Source: JBGSPQ01 sp041738505 (GTDB taxonomy: Bacteria; Patescibacteriota; Gracilibacteria; UBA1369). Taken from it: a DNA stretch of 7,713 nt. The notes beneath the pieces are model-generated. The model had not been told where the DNA came from. It saw nothing but the letters and a program-made list of their open reading frames with translations, and ran no database searches. Location of the stretch: assembly GCA_041738505.1 (NCBI GenBank), contig JBGSPQ010000029.1, positions 1 to 7,713 on the forward strand. The letters run 5' to 3'. A program made the translations under genes and the position numbers. Below are positions 1 through 6,035 of this stretch, piece by piece (the stretch's first letter is position 1; the number at the start of each line of letters is the position of its first letter).

Positions 1-75
1 CCATTGCATTCTCATTTTTGCCAATGCTTTTTGCTTAACTTCTTGTTTGATTTTATGTATTTCTGATTTGGACAT
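1..75 (-). CDS. 5' end of an unidentified gene leaving the window
   Basis: An open frame runs from an ATG at 75-73 to the left edge without a stop, giving 25 codons. The peptide begins MSKSEIHKIKQ and is rich in Lys, Gln and Glu, typical of a cytoplasmic helical N-terminus; no family can be named from so little. It is divergent from the CheD-like gene, with about 139 bp between the two starts. There is no Shine-Dalgarno sequence. A possible minus-strand -10 (TATAGT, read from 139 to 134) has only a poor -35. The start codon lies inside one arm of the inverted repeat at 70-120. The frame could be chance, because 75 nt is short, but its composition looks coding. Confidence 0.45.
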   Translation of the reverse strand, partial: MSKSEIHKIKQEVKQKALAKMRMQW

Positions 76-120
76 CGTGTTTTTGTTAGGTGTAAGCTAT
101 TTAACTTTAACACGGTGTCC
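70..120 (-). promoter_or_regulatory. Inverted repeat enclosing the start codon of the left-edge gene
   Basis: Arm 70-80 (GGACATCGTGT) and arm 110-120 (ACACGGTGTCC) are complementary at 10 of 11 positions, with 29 nt between them. In a minus-strand transcript the pair forms an 11-bp stem with one C-A mismatch and buries the AUG at 75-73. In a plus-strand transcript the same position would be a G-U wobble, so the stem would be continuous. No T-run follows on either side, so it is not a classical terminator. It could be a translational switch or a protein-binding dyad; the sequence does not decide which. Confidence 0.5.
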
Positions 121-160
121 TAAATGTCTGTGTACTATATAAATTTGTAAGCGCAGGGGG

Positions 161-189
161 TTGACATAGTGCCCCGACTCTGTTACAAT
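161..189 (+). promoter_or_regulatory. Consensus sigma-70 promoter for the CheD-like gene
   Basis: TTGACA (161-166) and TACAAT (184-189) are separated by exactly 17 bp, and TG at 181-182 makes an extended -10. Transcription would start near 196, leaving a leader of about 19 nt before the ATG at 215, with no Shine-Dalgarno sequence. A second TATAAT at 198-203 has no matching -35. Confidence 0.75.
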
Positions 190-214
190 CCTGCTCTTAT
201 AATTTGCTTATCAA

Positions 215-649
215 ATGGACGATATTTACGAACCGGAAATGGTGGAACTGGATATGTATGAAACCCGGCTTGTGGAAAATCCCGCGATGGTTGATACGGG
301 TACGCTGGGGCCGTGCGTGGGGATGATTATTTATAATGTGCGGACTCAAGCGGCTGTGGCAACGCATATGGTGGAGGGGTGGGAGGTTGACGAGGCGGTT
401 GAGCTGGCCGCGCGGGAAATGCCCCCTACTTTGGATCACGAGGTTTATGTGGGGGGTGCCTCCATGTTCGGAAGAATGGACGAATTTGAGAAGGAGTTTT
501 TGGAAGGCAGTCGCCGGGCGGTGCTGGAGGTGCTGAACAAGGCCGGTTACAAACCGGAACAATTGTTTATCAAATTCAACGACGATCATGAGTGCGCCTC
601 GCTACAGATCAATACTGTGGATGGCGAAGTGTCGCGGAGTGAGTGGTAG
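215..649 (+). CDS. Stand-alone CheD-like (glutamine deamidase fold) protein, 144 aa
   Basis: This resembles CheD, the chemoreceptor glutamine deamidase, whose catalytic Thr-Cys-His set lies in a TLGLGSC...H arrangement. Here T28, C34 and H51 occur in the stretch DTGTLGPCVG...ATHM. The Thr-Cys spacing of 6 and Cys-His spacing of 17 match those I recall for Thermotoga CheD. A GGASMFG segment at residues 80-86 matches the conserved GGA motif. The length is close to the usual 150-160 residues. No signal peptide or membrane segment is seen, so it should be cytoplasmic. No chemoreceptor, CheA, CheC or CheY is in the window, so the substrate is unknown; it may deamidate a glutamine on another protein. 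It has its own strong promoter. Its 3' end overlaps the convergent HD-hydrolase gene by 41 bp. The fold assignment is fairly secure; the function is inferred. Confidence 0.75.
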   Translation: MDDIYEPEMVELDMYETRLVENPAMVDTGTLGPCVGMIIYNVRTQAAVATHMVEGWEVDEAVELAAREMPPTLDHEVYVGGASMFGRMDEFEKEFLEGSRRAVLEVLNKAGYKPEQLFIKFNDDHECASLQINTVDGEVSRSEW

Positions 650-1403
650 GAGGGAGCGTCTCTAACTCCTTAATCATTTCGCGGTAAATTTCCAGCAGGG
701 GATGATTTAGCCCTTCCTCCTCCAACATCTCCAAAACCTTTTTTTCAAACCAGAGTTTTTTGTCTCTGCCGCGGTTGAAGCGGGTCCAAATGGCGTCGCC
801 TTCGCGCCGCCAGGCTTTGAGCAGAGAGCGCAGATTGACGATTTTGTCGGCAAGGGCGACCAGCTCTGCTTTTTGTCCGCCGGCGCGCACGGTCGCGATG
901 TAATTTTCCTTTTTGCTTTCCCACAGTGATTTATCTTCCAGCTCCGGATCGTTGCTCACGGCTTTGACTATCCGCAGGACCTCCGCGCCGCAGGTGGCTT
1001 CTATTTCCGCTTCCGGGCAGGCGGTGTCTTCCAGCAGGTCGTGGCAGAGTGAGGCCGTGATCAGGTCGGGGTCGGTTTCGCCCCCCTCAAACAGCAGTTC
1101 CGAGATTTCCAAAATGTGAATGATGTATTCCTTAAAGTCGCCTTTGCGGGTCTGTCCGGCGTGATATTTGAGCGCCAGTCCAAGGGCTTTTTCCACCTTG
1201 GGCGCGACTTTCAAAATGGAGGAGCGGAAGAGTCGGTTTGAATCCTCGTCCAGGATTTCCGTTTCCCGTCCGTCGTTTTTGGCGCTTTCCTCAAGTGCGG
1301 TCTTCAGCAGTTCCTCCAGCCTGTCGGATGATCGGGTGGGGGAGGGGTTCGCCGCGCCGTTGGAAGTTGTGCCGTCCGGATTTATTGAAGAGAGTGTGTA
1401 CAT
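609..1403 (-). CDS. Single-domain RelA/SpoT-type HD hydrolase (small alarmone hydrolase-like), 264 aa
   Basis: The HD-phosphohydrolase motifs of RSH/MESH1 enzymes appear in order: GQTRKG (residues 83-88), H96 in YIIHILEIS, CHDLLEDT with H121-D122 and E125-D126, and ALADKIVNL with D186 and N190. These residues bind the metal and remove the 3'-pyrophosphate of (p)ppGpp in the family. No synthetase, TGS or ACT domain follows, so the class is small alarmone hydrolase; another nucleotide substrate is possible. About 65 residues precede the HD domain and look disordered. The first 23 codons belong to a repeat found again at 6048-6116, so the annotated ATG may have been supplied by that repeat. There is no Shine-Dalgarno sequence. 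The start lies 23 nt after the PIN toxin stop, suggesting co-transcription with the TA pair. The 3' end overlaps the CheD-like gene tail to tail. Confidence 0.8.
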   Translation of the reverse strand: MYTLSSINPDGTTSNGAANPSPTRSSDRLEELLKTALEESAKNDGRETEILDEDSNRLFRSSILKVAPKVEKALGLALKYHAGQTRKGDFKEYIIHILEISELLFEGGETDPDLITASLCHDLLEDTACPEAEIEATCGAEVLRIVKAVSNDPELEDKSLWESKKENYIATVRAGGQKAELVALADKIVNLRSLLKAWRREGDAIWTRFNRGRDKKLWFEKKVLEMLEEEGLNHPLLEIYREMIKELETLPPTTHSATLRHPQY

Positions 1404-1426
1404 GGGGGGTGGTTAATATTTAAATT
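1335..1426 (-). repeat. Border repeat B, copy 1 (toxin 3' flank and HD-gene start)
   Basis: This direct repeat matches 6048-6126 in the same orientation. It includes the short spacer after the toxin stop and the first 23 codons of the HD hydrolase (MYTLSSINPDGTTSNG...). Most differences from copy 2 in the YTLS-INPDG part are synonymous or conservative (S/T, T/A, N/D), as expected of a once-coding segment. The best conserved core, on the plus strand, is CCGGATTTATTG followed by AGAGAGTGT-like sequence. Confidence 0.65.
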
Positions 1427-1930
1427 TTATATCGCATCCAAATCCGCTTCAAAGAAATAATAATATATGCTTTGCATATTGCCGCGGTTGTTTTGGAATT
1501 CCATTCTTTTGCGTGCTTTTTCAATAAAAAATGGGCGGGGAAAATCGTTATAATCGGCGGTGAGCAATAGGGGCTTGTGTCTGGTGAATATTAATGACCC
1601 GATAAAGATATCTATGTCGGATATTGAATGCAGATTTTTTTTGATTGCCTCGTGGTTTTTATAGGAAGAGTAAAGTAAGGCCGCTCTTTCAAGCCTAGTT
1701 CTGTTTGATGGGACAATGGGATATTCTTTGATCAAATCCAGCGTTTTTGTTCGCGTTATCGGTGTGGCCGACCGGATTAATTCGTAATATGTGAATTCAC
1801 TGATGTATAGTGAATTTTTTGCTTCGGTGAGTTGCTTGATTAGATTAAAAGTATCCCCGGCCAGGTTTTTTTGTTTACCGGCAAGGTTGCTGATGATGCA
1901 TGAATCAAGCAAAATAGCCTTATTTTCCAT
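1427..1930 (-). CDS. PIN-domain ribonuclease, probable toxin, 167 aa
   Basis: PIN nucleases cleave RNA with a cluster of acidic residues holding Mg or Mn. The matching residues here are D9 in ILLDSCIISNL, E50 in EFTYYELI, D107 in ISDIDIFIGSLI, and D126 in LLTADYNDF, which is the standard order and spacing. The protein is somewhat longer than VapC (about 130 aa), with about 30 extra residues after the last motif, rich in aromatic and charged residues. It follows the 51-aa putative antitoxin by 4 nt and has no Shine-Dalgarno sequence, so translational coupling is likely. The DNA is visibly more AT-rich than the HD, CheD-like and lgt genes, which suits acquired DNA. The toxin role is inferred from the family and arrangement. 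Confidence 0.8.
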   Translation of the reverse strand: MENKAILLDSCIISNLAGKQKNLAGDTFNLIKQLTEAKNSLYISEFTYYELIRSATPITRTKTLDLIKEYPIVPSNRTRLERAALLYSSYKNHEAIKKNLHSISDIDIFIGSLIFTRHKPLLLTADYNDFPRPFFIEKARKRMEFQNNRGNMQSIYYYFFEADLDAI

Positions 1931-1934
1931 TATT

Positions 1935-2090
1935 TCATTTTACTGACACGGATGTTTTATCTTCTTCCTCTATATCAAACAAACCTGATTTGGATGCTTT
2001 TTTCATGGCTTCAAGGAAGGCTTTTTTGCCGTTAGGATAGGCTTTGGGCCATTCGTCGTTCAGCAGTTTTTCTTTTTCCTTTTGGGTCAT
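1935..2090 (-). CDS. Small putative antitoxin upstream of the PIN toxin, 51 aa
   Basis: The ATG is at 2090-2088 and the TGA at 1937-1935. The protein is highly charged, starting MTQKEKEKLLNDEWPKAYPN, with a central Lys-rich helix and an acidic FDIEEEDK stretch before a short tail. It shows no ribbon-helix-helix, AbrB, Phd or HTH motif that I recognise, so it may neutralise the toxin without binding DNA, or belong to an undescribed antitoxin family. Support comes from its codon-like composition, its position directly before the PIN gene with a 4-nt gap, and a promoter-like sequence just upstream. No Shine-Dalgarno sequence is visible. The assignment as antitoxin rests on position alone. Confidence 0.6.
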   Translation of the reverse strand: MTQKEKEKLLNDEWPKAYPNGKKAFLEAMKKASKSGLFDIEEEDKTSVSVK

Positions 2091-2112
2091 GAGTTATTTA
2101 TGATTCGTTTCA

Positions 2113-2140
2113 ATTATAGTGGAATTGGCTCGATTGTACA
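2113..2140 (-). promoter_or_regulatory. Probable promoter of the antitoxin-PIN-HD operon
   Basis: On the minus strand a perfect TATAAT (2118-2113) lies 16 bp after TGTACA (2140-2135, 4 of 6 matches to the -35 consensus). Transcription would begin near 2106, about 16 nt before the antitoxin ATG. A short dyad, GGAAT at 2121-2125 and ATTCC at 2140-2144, spans the spacer and could be an operator, but it is only 5 bp per arm. Confidence 0.5.
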
Positions 2141-2155
2141 TTCCCAAGATTAAGT

Positions 2156-2190
2156 AAATTTAATGGAATTCTTAAAAAAAGTTTAAATAT
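2156..2190 (+). repeat. Border repeat A, copy 1 (upstream of the PIN TA module)
   Basis: This AT-rich 35-bp stretch matches 7422-7456 at 27 of 35 positions without gaps, in the same orientation. The core TTAATGGAAT is identical, followed by a run of T and A ending in TTTAAAT-like sequence. It covers the last codon or two of lgt and the start of the intergenic region. Low complexity weakens the case, but the position relative to the TA module is the same in both copies. Confidence 0.4.
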
Positions 2191-3013
2191 TTTTTGAATG
2201 ATTGGGTAGATTTATACGTATGATCAGGAATCCGCAAATAATTATGATGGTTGCGTAAAAAAGCGGGTACCAGAAGTTTAGAACCGTTTCGGAGTATGGA
2301 AGTTCGCGGAGGGACATGTTGAGCCAGCGGAACGCGGAAAAGAAGATGGCGAAGGCCAGGAAAGCCGTGCCGTCGACCCGGGCGGGTTTTCCGGTTTTGT
2401 CGGCGCGCTTTTTTCTCCGACCGATAATGTAAAAAGCGAGTGCTGTGCCGGCCAGCGCCGCGAGTAGTTCGTAAATTTGTGTGGGATGTACCGTAGAAAT
2501 TGTAAACGTACCAAAAGGATTCTGGGAGATCTGGTAAAGGTGCGCCGGGCTGTTTGGCGGGAATTTTACGCCCCATGGAAGAGTGGTTTCTTTGCCGAAA
2601 CAGCATCCGTTCAAAAAGCAACCGATCTTCATTAGCGCGATGCAGATTCCCATGAAGGGAGTGACTGTGTCGGCGAATTTCCACATATTGATCCCACGCG
2701 CGCGCGCGATAAGCAGTCCGGCCAAAGCGGCGAAAAGTATTCCGCCGTACAAAGAAAAGCCCGTGTCTTCCGGTGAAAATATGCGTGACGGGTCCCGGCG
2801 GTACCATTCAAAATTTACCAAAACATTGAACAGTCTTGCTCCGATGAAAGCGGATACTCCCATTACCAAAAGCATCAGTAATGAATCGGCTTTTTTAAAG
2901 CCGCGCCGCGCGGAATACAGGTAACTTCCGATCACGGCCGCCGCAAGCGCGACAGCCGTGAAAAAGGAATATGCCGATATCGTAAACAGTCCAAAATTGA
3001 GCTGTGGATACAT
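2183..3013 (-). CDS. lgt: Prolipoprotein diacylglyceryl transferase, divergent, 276 aa
   Basis: Lgt is a multi-pass inner-membrane enzyme that moves diacylglycerol from phosphatidylglycerol to the lipobox cysteine of prelipoproteins. Several hydrophobic membrane segments are seen, for example around residues 13-33, 44-60, 90-103, 183-195, 218-230 and 250-268. Family landmarks are SLYGGILF (87-94), MKIGCFLNGCC (128-138) and HPTQIYELL (176-184). The core differs from the classical GRxGNFxNxE signature and follows the GCFLNGCC variant. Lys129 occupies the place of the near-invariant Arg (R143 in E. coli), and Tyr89 the place of a His common in other Lgts. A C-terminal FRWLNMSLRE may supply the second essential Arg. 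The start lies 22 nt after the lipoprotein stop, so the two genes are probably one transcript. A T-run follows the stop, without a strong hairpin. Confidence 0.9.
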   Translation of the reverse strand: MYPQLNFGLFTISAYSFFTAVALAAAVIGSYLYSARRGFKKADSLLMLLVMGVSAFIGARLFNVLVNFEWYRRDPSRIFSPEDTGFSLYGGILFAALAGLLIARARGINMWKFADTVTPFMGICIALMKIGCFLNGCCFGKETTLPWGVKFPPNSPAHLYQISQNPFGTFTISTVHPTQIYELLAALAGTALAFYIIGRRKKRADKTGKPARVDGTAFLAFAIFFSAFRWLNMSLRELPYSETVLNFWYPLFYATIIIICGFLIIRINLPNHSKNI

Positions 3014-3035
3014 GGCTTATGTACATGATTTAATA

Positions 3036-5963
3036 CTATTTATTCAGGTCCATGCCGCCCGTCATTTTTATCCCGCCGTTCATATAGTCCATGTTCATTT
3101 CTCCTGTGGCGGTTTTGTCCGTGAATGTCATGTTGAAATTAAGCGAAGCGCCTTCTTCGCTTAGGTTCGCTTTCAAAACGCCATCCGCATATGTGAAGGG
3201 GATTTGTTTGTCCGTGGTGTCTTCACCGGTCATCAGCAGGTATCCTCCGGTTTCGCTTGTCGGAACGATGTTCAACCCCATCGGTTTGGTCTGGCCTTTC
3301 ATGCTTTCCACTTCCGACAAGTCACATCCCTCCTCGGTGGCCTGGGCGCGCATTTCGTCGGAGATGAATATATCGTTGATTGTAATTGAACCCGGCCAAG
3401 CCCCGGAAAGTTCACTCAACGGCGGGGCGTCAAAATCGCAGACATCTCCTTTGCCGTCCGCGTCCGTGTCTTTCTGGTCCGCGTTTACGTCTGCCGGGCA
3501 GTTGTCCACTTCATCGCAGACGCTGTCGGATTCGGTGTCACCACTGCAGTCGGGGTCGCAGTCGTTGCCGAGGCCGTCGTTGTCCGTATCTGTCTGGTCG
3601 GAGTTGGAAATGTCCCGGCAGTTGTCTGATTCATCAGGCAGACCGTCGTTGTCGGAGTCGAGGTTTTCGTCCGTGGTGTCTGTCTCCGGTTTGTTTTTTG
3701 GAGGCAGAGGAGGCAGGTCTTTTGTGATTTCACCAAGGATGATGTCCTGGATTTCCTGGTCGGTGAGGTTGGGATTGGTGAAGATTTCGTCCAGCGGGCT
3801 GGAGGGGGTGGTCGCGTTACCCGTTGTTTCCGAATCGCCGGCGGTTTCGGGGGTTGTTCCGGTTGTATCCGCAGTTTCGGTCGTATCCCCGGGGGTGGTT
3901 TCCTTATCGCCGGTCCCCGTGGTGTCTCCGGTGGTGGTGTCTTTGTCGCCGCCCTCTTTGTCTCCGTCCTCTTTATCTCCATCCTCTTTGTCGCCATCCT
4001 CTTTGTCTCCGTCTTCTTTATCTCCATCCTCCTTGTCGCCCTTGGTGCCGGTTTCCTTGTCTTCAAGCTGTTCCTTGAAAGTCTTTTTCAGCTGGTCCAG
4101 GAATTCATCCTCTTCCTCTTCGTCCAGTCCGGCCGCTTTGCTGATATCTTTTGTCAGCTGTTCAACCGCTTTGTCTTTGGTCAGACCTTCCAGATCCGGC
4201 AGTTCCACTTCAATCAGTTTGCCTTCATCGTCTTTGATTCCTTTCAGTGCCGTATAAATTCCAAGCATGGCTTTGCGGGTGTCTTCCTTGCTGGTTTCAG
4301 GATGCATGACGATGGCCAGATTTTTGGTGAAATCGGTGGCGCCGTCCAGAACACCTTTGGCTTCATTACCTACGGCAACGGTGACTTCTTTGACGAATTT
4401 GCCGATTTTGGGCTGGCCGGTGACGATGCCGCTAATGTCTCCGGTTAGTTCGCCCATGGAAGTGACGAATTTGCCGGTTCTTTCCTGGAACGTGTCCACA
4501 CCCTTGATCAACTCATCATAAGTATCCTTGCCCAGGGTTCCGGCAACGAATCTGTCATGAATTGCCTTTTTTTCAGCTTCAACCTGTTTTTTGAACTCGT
4601 CCCAGGTCTGGTCTCCGTAGTAGATGTTAACCGCGCTTTGCATGGCGACTTTGACGCTTGAATTTACCACTTCAAGTCCGCTGTTGATGATTTGGGCGCC
4701 GTCTTTAACAACTTCATGCGCGCCGGATTTGTCGTAGGTGTCTTTGATTGCCTGGCCCGTCACGCGGACTGCGGCGAAGCCCAGATTTTTGATGCTCTTG
4801 ACGGTCTTGATGGTGTCGGTGACTTTTTGCTGGAACCAGCCCGGGATGTCCATCTGGGCGTATGCGACGGGGACAAGGAAATTGCCATTCGGGCTTTGGT
4901 CGGAGTTTGTGACTGTGTCCGTGTTGGAGTCCGTATTCAGCGCCAATATCTCTTTGCCCACCAGTTCTTCCGCCGGAATTTTGTCCAGGTAAGCAACGAT
5001 GCCGTTGCGGTAATTTTCCATGTCGGCCAGCTGTTTCTTTAGAATTGTCAGCATCTCTTCGCTCAAATTGGCGTTGCCGCCCGTGTATTCTTCAATCAAT
5101 TTCTTGGAGGCGGCGATTTGTGTATCCAGTGTTTTGATCGTGTCCCTGGTGAAATAATAGTCAACGGTGAAGAGCAGTTTTTCGCCGTATCCCGCCACGG
5201 CTACGGTGTGGTGCGCTTCATTCAGGATTTCGTCCACCTGATCGCTGACAGGATCCATTTTGGCGACGAATTGTTTGTTTAGTTCTTGATAGGCGGTATT
5301 GGAGTCCGATTCCAACAGGTAGTAGAGCGCGGTCATGCGTGAGAGCAGGCTGGCGGTCTCAACGCCGTAAAGGTGTGTAAGTTCAATCAGTCCCGCGTAT
5401 TTTTGGAACTGCAATGCGCCCCACTCGGCGCTTTTTTCCATGGCGTCGATTTTTTTCTTCAGGAGCATCAGGTCCGAAAGTGACTGTGAAAGAAGGTTAA
5501 GGTTGGTCGCGTGAAGAAGTCCGTCGGTATATTTTTGAGTGCTCTTGTCGATTTTCTGAATTTCCAGCACGTACCACTGGAAGATATCTTTTTCTTCGCG
5601 AAGTTTCTTGTCGAGATTTCCAAGAGTCGTCAGGCCTCCGTCAATTACAGCCAGTATCTCATCCACTTTTTGTCTTCGTTGCTCGGAATATGTTTGTGAG
5701 GCGGCGTCGAAGCCGTCAAAACTGCCGTTGTAAAAAGGTCCCGCGTAAGCCATTACGGAAGTCGGTTCGCGGTCCAGATAAGCTTTAAATTCTTCTTCCG
5801 AATGGTTCGGGAATTGTGGTCCGGCCGGTTGTTGATTTTCGCCGGTTCCGTTGGTGCCCGGGGCGTTTGGATCTCCGCTCTGACAGCCGTTAAGTGTCAT
5901 AGCGGTCATTATTAAAATGGCGAGCGCTGATGCGAGAATGCGCGGGCGCGTATGTTTTTTCAT
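3036..5963 (-). CDS. Large secreted lipoprotein with GDKED repeat and thrombospondin type-3 repeats, 975 aa
   Basis: A lipoprotein signal peptide has positive residues at 2-8, a hydrophobic stretch at 9-23 and the lipobox LNGC with Cys27, so the mature protein should be lipid-anchored. After a Gly/Pro/Asn linker, residues 56-340 are helical and probably coiled-coil. A short linker containing PVAYAQ (365-370) leads to a second helical part at 371-636. Residues 642-674 are GDKED pentapeptide repeats, followed by a Thr/Gly/Asp/Glu-rich linker to about 725. Residues 768-845 hold thrombospondin type-3-like Ca-binding motifs (DSDNDGLPDESDNC, DTDNDG, DTDADGKGDVC) with paired cysteines. Residues 850-972 look like a beta-rich domain beginning GAWPGSITI, ending in a Met/Gly-rich tail. 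A cell-surface or adhesive role is plausible; no enzyme motif is seen. It probably shares a transcript with lgt. Confidence 0.85.
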   Translation of the reverse strand: MKKHTRPRILASALAILIMTAMTLNGCQSGDPNAPGTNGTGENQQPAGPQFPNHSEEEFKAYLDREPTSVMAYAGPFYNGSFDGFDAASQTYSEQRRQKVDEILAVIDGGLTTLGNLDKKLREEKDIFQWYVLEIQKIDKSTQKYTDGLLHATNLNLLSQSLSDLMLLKKKIDAMEKSAEWGALQFQKYAGLIELTHLYGVETASLLSRMTALYYLLESDSNTAYQELNKQFVAKMDPVSDQVDEILNEAHHTVAVAGYGEKLLFTVDYYFTRDTIKTLDTQIAASKKLIEEYTGGNANLSEEMLTILKKQLADMENYRNGIVAYLDKIPAEELVGKEILALNTDSNTDTVTNSDQSPNGNFLVPVAYAQMDIPGWFQQKVTDTIKTVKSIKNLGFAAVRVTGQAIKDTYDKSGAHEVVKDGAQIINSGLEVVNSSVKVAMQSAVNIYYGDQTWDEFKKQVEAEKKAIHDRFVAGTLGKDTYDELIKGVDTFQERTGKFVTSMGELTGDISGIVTGQPKIGKFVKEVTVAVGNEAKGVLDGATDFTKNLAIVMHPETSKEDTRKAMLGIYTALKGIKDDEGKLIEVELPDLEGLTKDKAVEQLTKDISKAAGLDEEEEDEFLDQLKKTFKEQLEDKETGTKGDKEDGDKEDGDKEDGDKEDGDKEDGDKEGGDKDTTTGDTTGTGDKETTPGDTTETADTTGTTPETAGDSETTGNATTPSSPLDEIFTNPNLTDQEIQDIILGEITKDLPPLPPKNKPETDTTDENLDSDNDGLPDESDNCRDISNSDQTDTDNDGLGNDCDPDCSGDTESDSVCDEVDNCPADVNADQKDTDADGKGDVCDFDAPPLSELSGAWPGSITINDIFISDEMRAQATEEGCDLSEVESMKGQTKPMGLNIVPTSETGGYLLMTGEDTTDKQIPFTYADGVLKANLSEEGASLNFNMTFTDKTATGEMNMDYMNGGIKMTGGMDLNK
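3941..4040 (-). repeat. 15-bp tandem repeat encoding GDKED
   Basis: About 6.7 units of 15 bp start at 3941, 3956, 3971, 3986, 4001, 4016 and 4031. On the plus strand the unit is CTTTGTCTCCATCCT with variations. Changes fall mostly at third codon positions, and the peptide stays GDKED apart from the last unit, GDKEG. This indicates selection on the acidic/basic linker. Copy number could vary by slippage in whole-residue steps. Confidence 0.9.
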
Positions 5964-5993
5964 GGAGTTGTTTATGAAAATATGTTCGCGTAA

Positions 5994-6022
5994 AAGATAA
6001 TGTAAGCGCGCAAAAGTGGCAA
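5994..6022 (-). promoter_or_regulatory. Possible promoter of the lipoprotein-lgt transcript
   Basis: On the minus strand TTGCCA (6022-6017) and TATCTT (5999-5994) are separated by 17 bp. They match the sigma-70 consensus at 5 of 6 and 4 of 6 positions. The start site would be near 5987, giving a leader of about 24 nt without a Shine-Dalgarno sequence. Confidence 0.4.
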
Positions 6023-6035
6023 CTTTTTGGGGCGG

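Noticed and set aside
2150..2195. Rho-independent terminator after lgt
   Set aside because: There is a run of seven T after the stop on the minus strand, but only a weak AT hairpin, so the call is not supported.
2172..2807. 211-codon frame overlapping lgt on the same strand
   Set aside because: It has no family features and an Arg/His-rich shadow composition; lgt in the other frame is well supported.
3485..4066. Minus-strand 193-codon frame rich in Thr, Pro, Arg and Lys
   Set aside because: It overlaps the lipoprotein gene in another frame and is a low-complexity by-product of the same repeats.
3091..4257. Long plus-strand open frame (388 codons) opposite the lipoprotein gene
   Set aside because: It is a Ser/Val/Pro-rich shadow created by the repetitive Asp/Glu/Lys/Thr codons on the other strand. 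The minus-strand frame has a signal peptide and recognisable domains.
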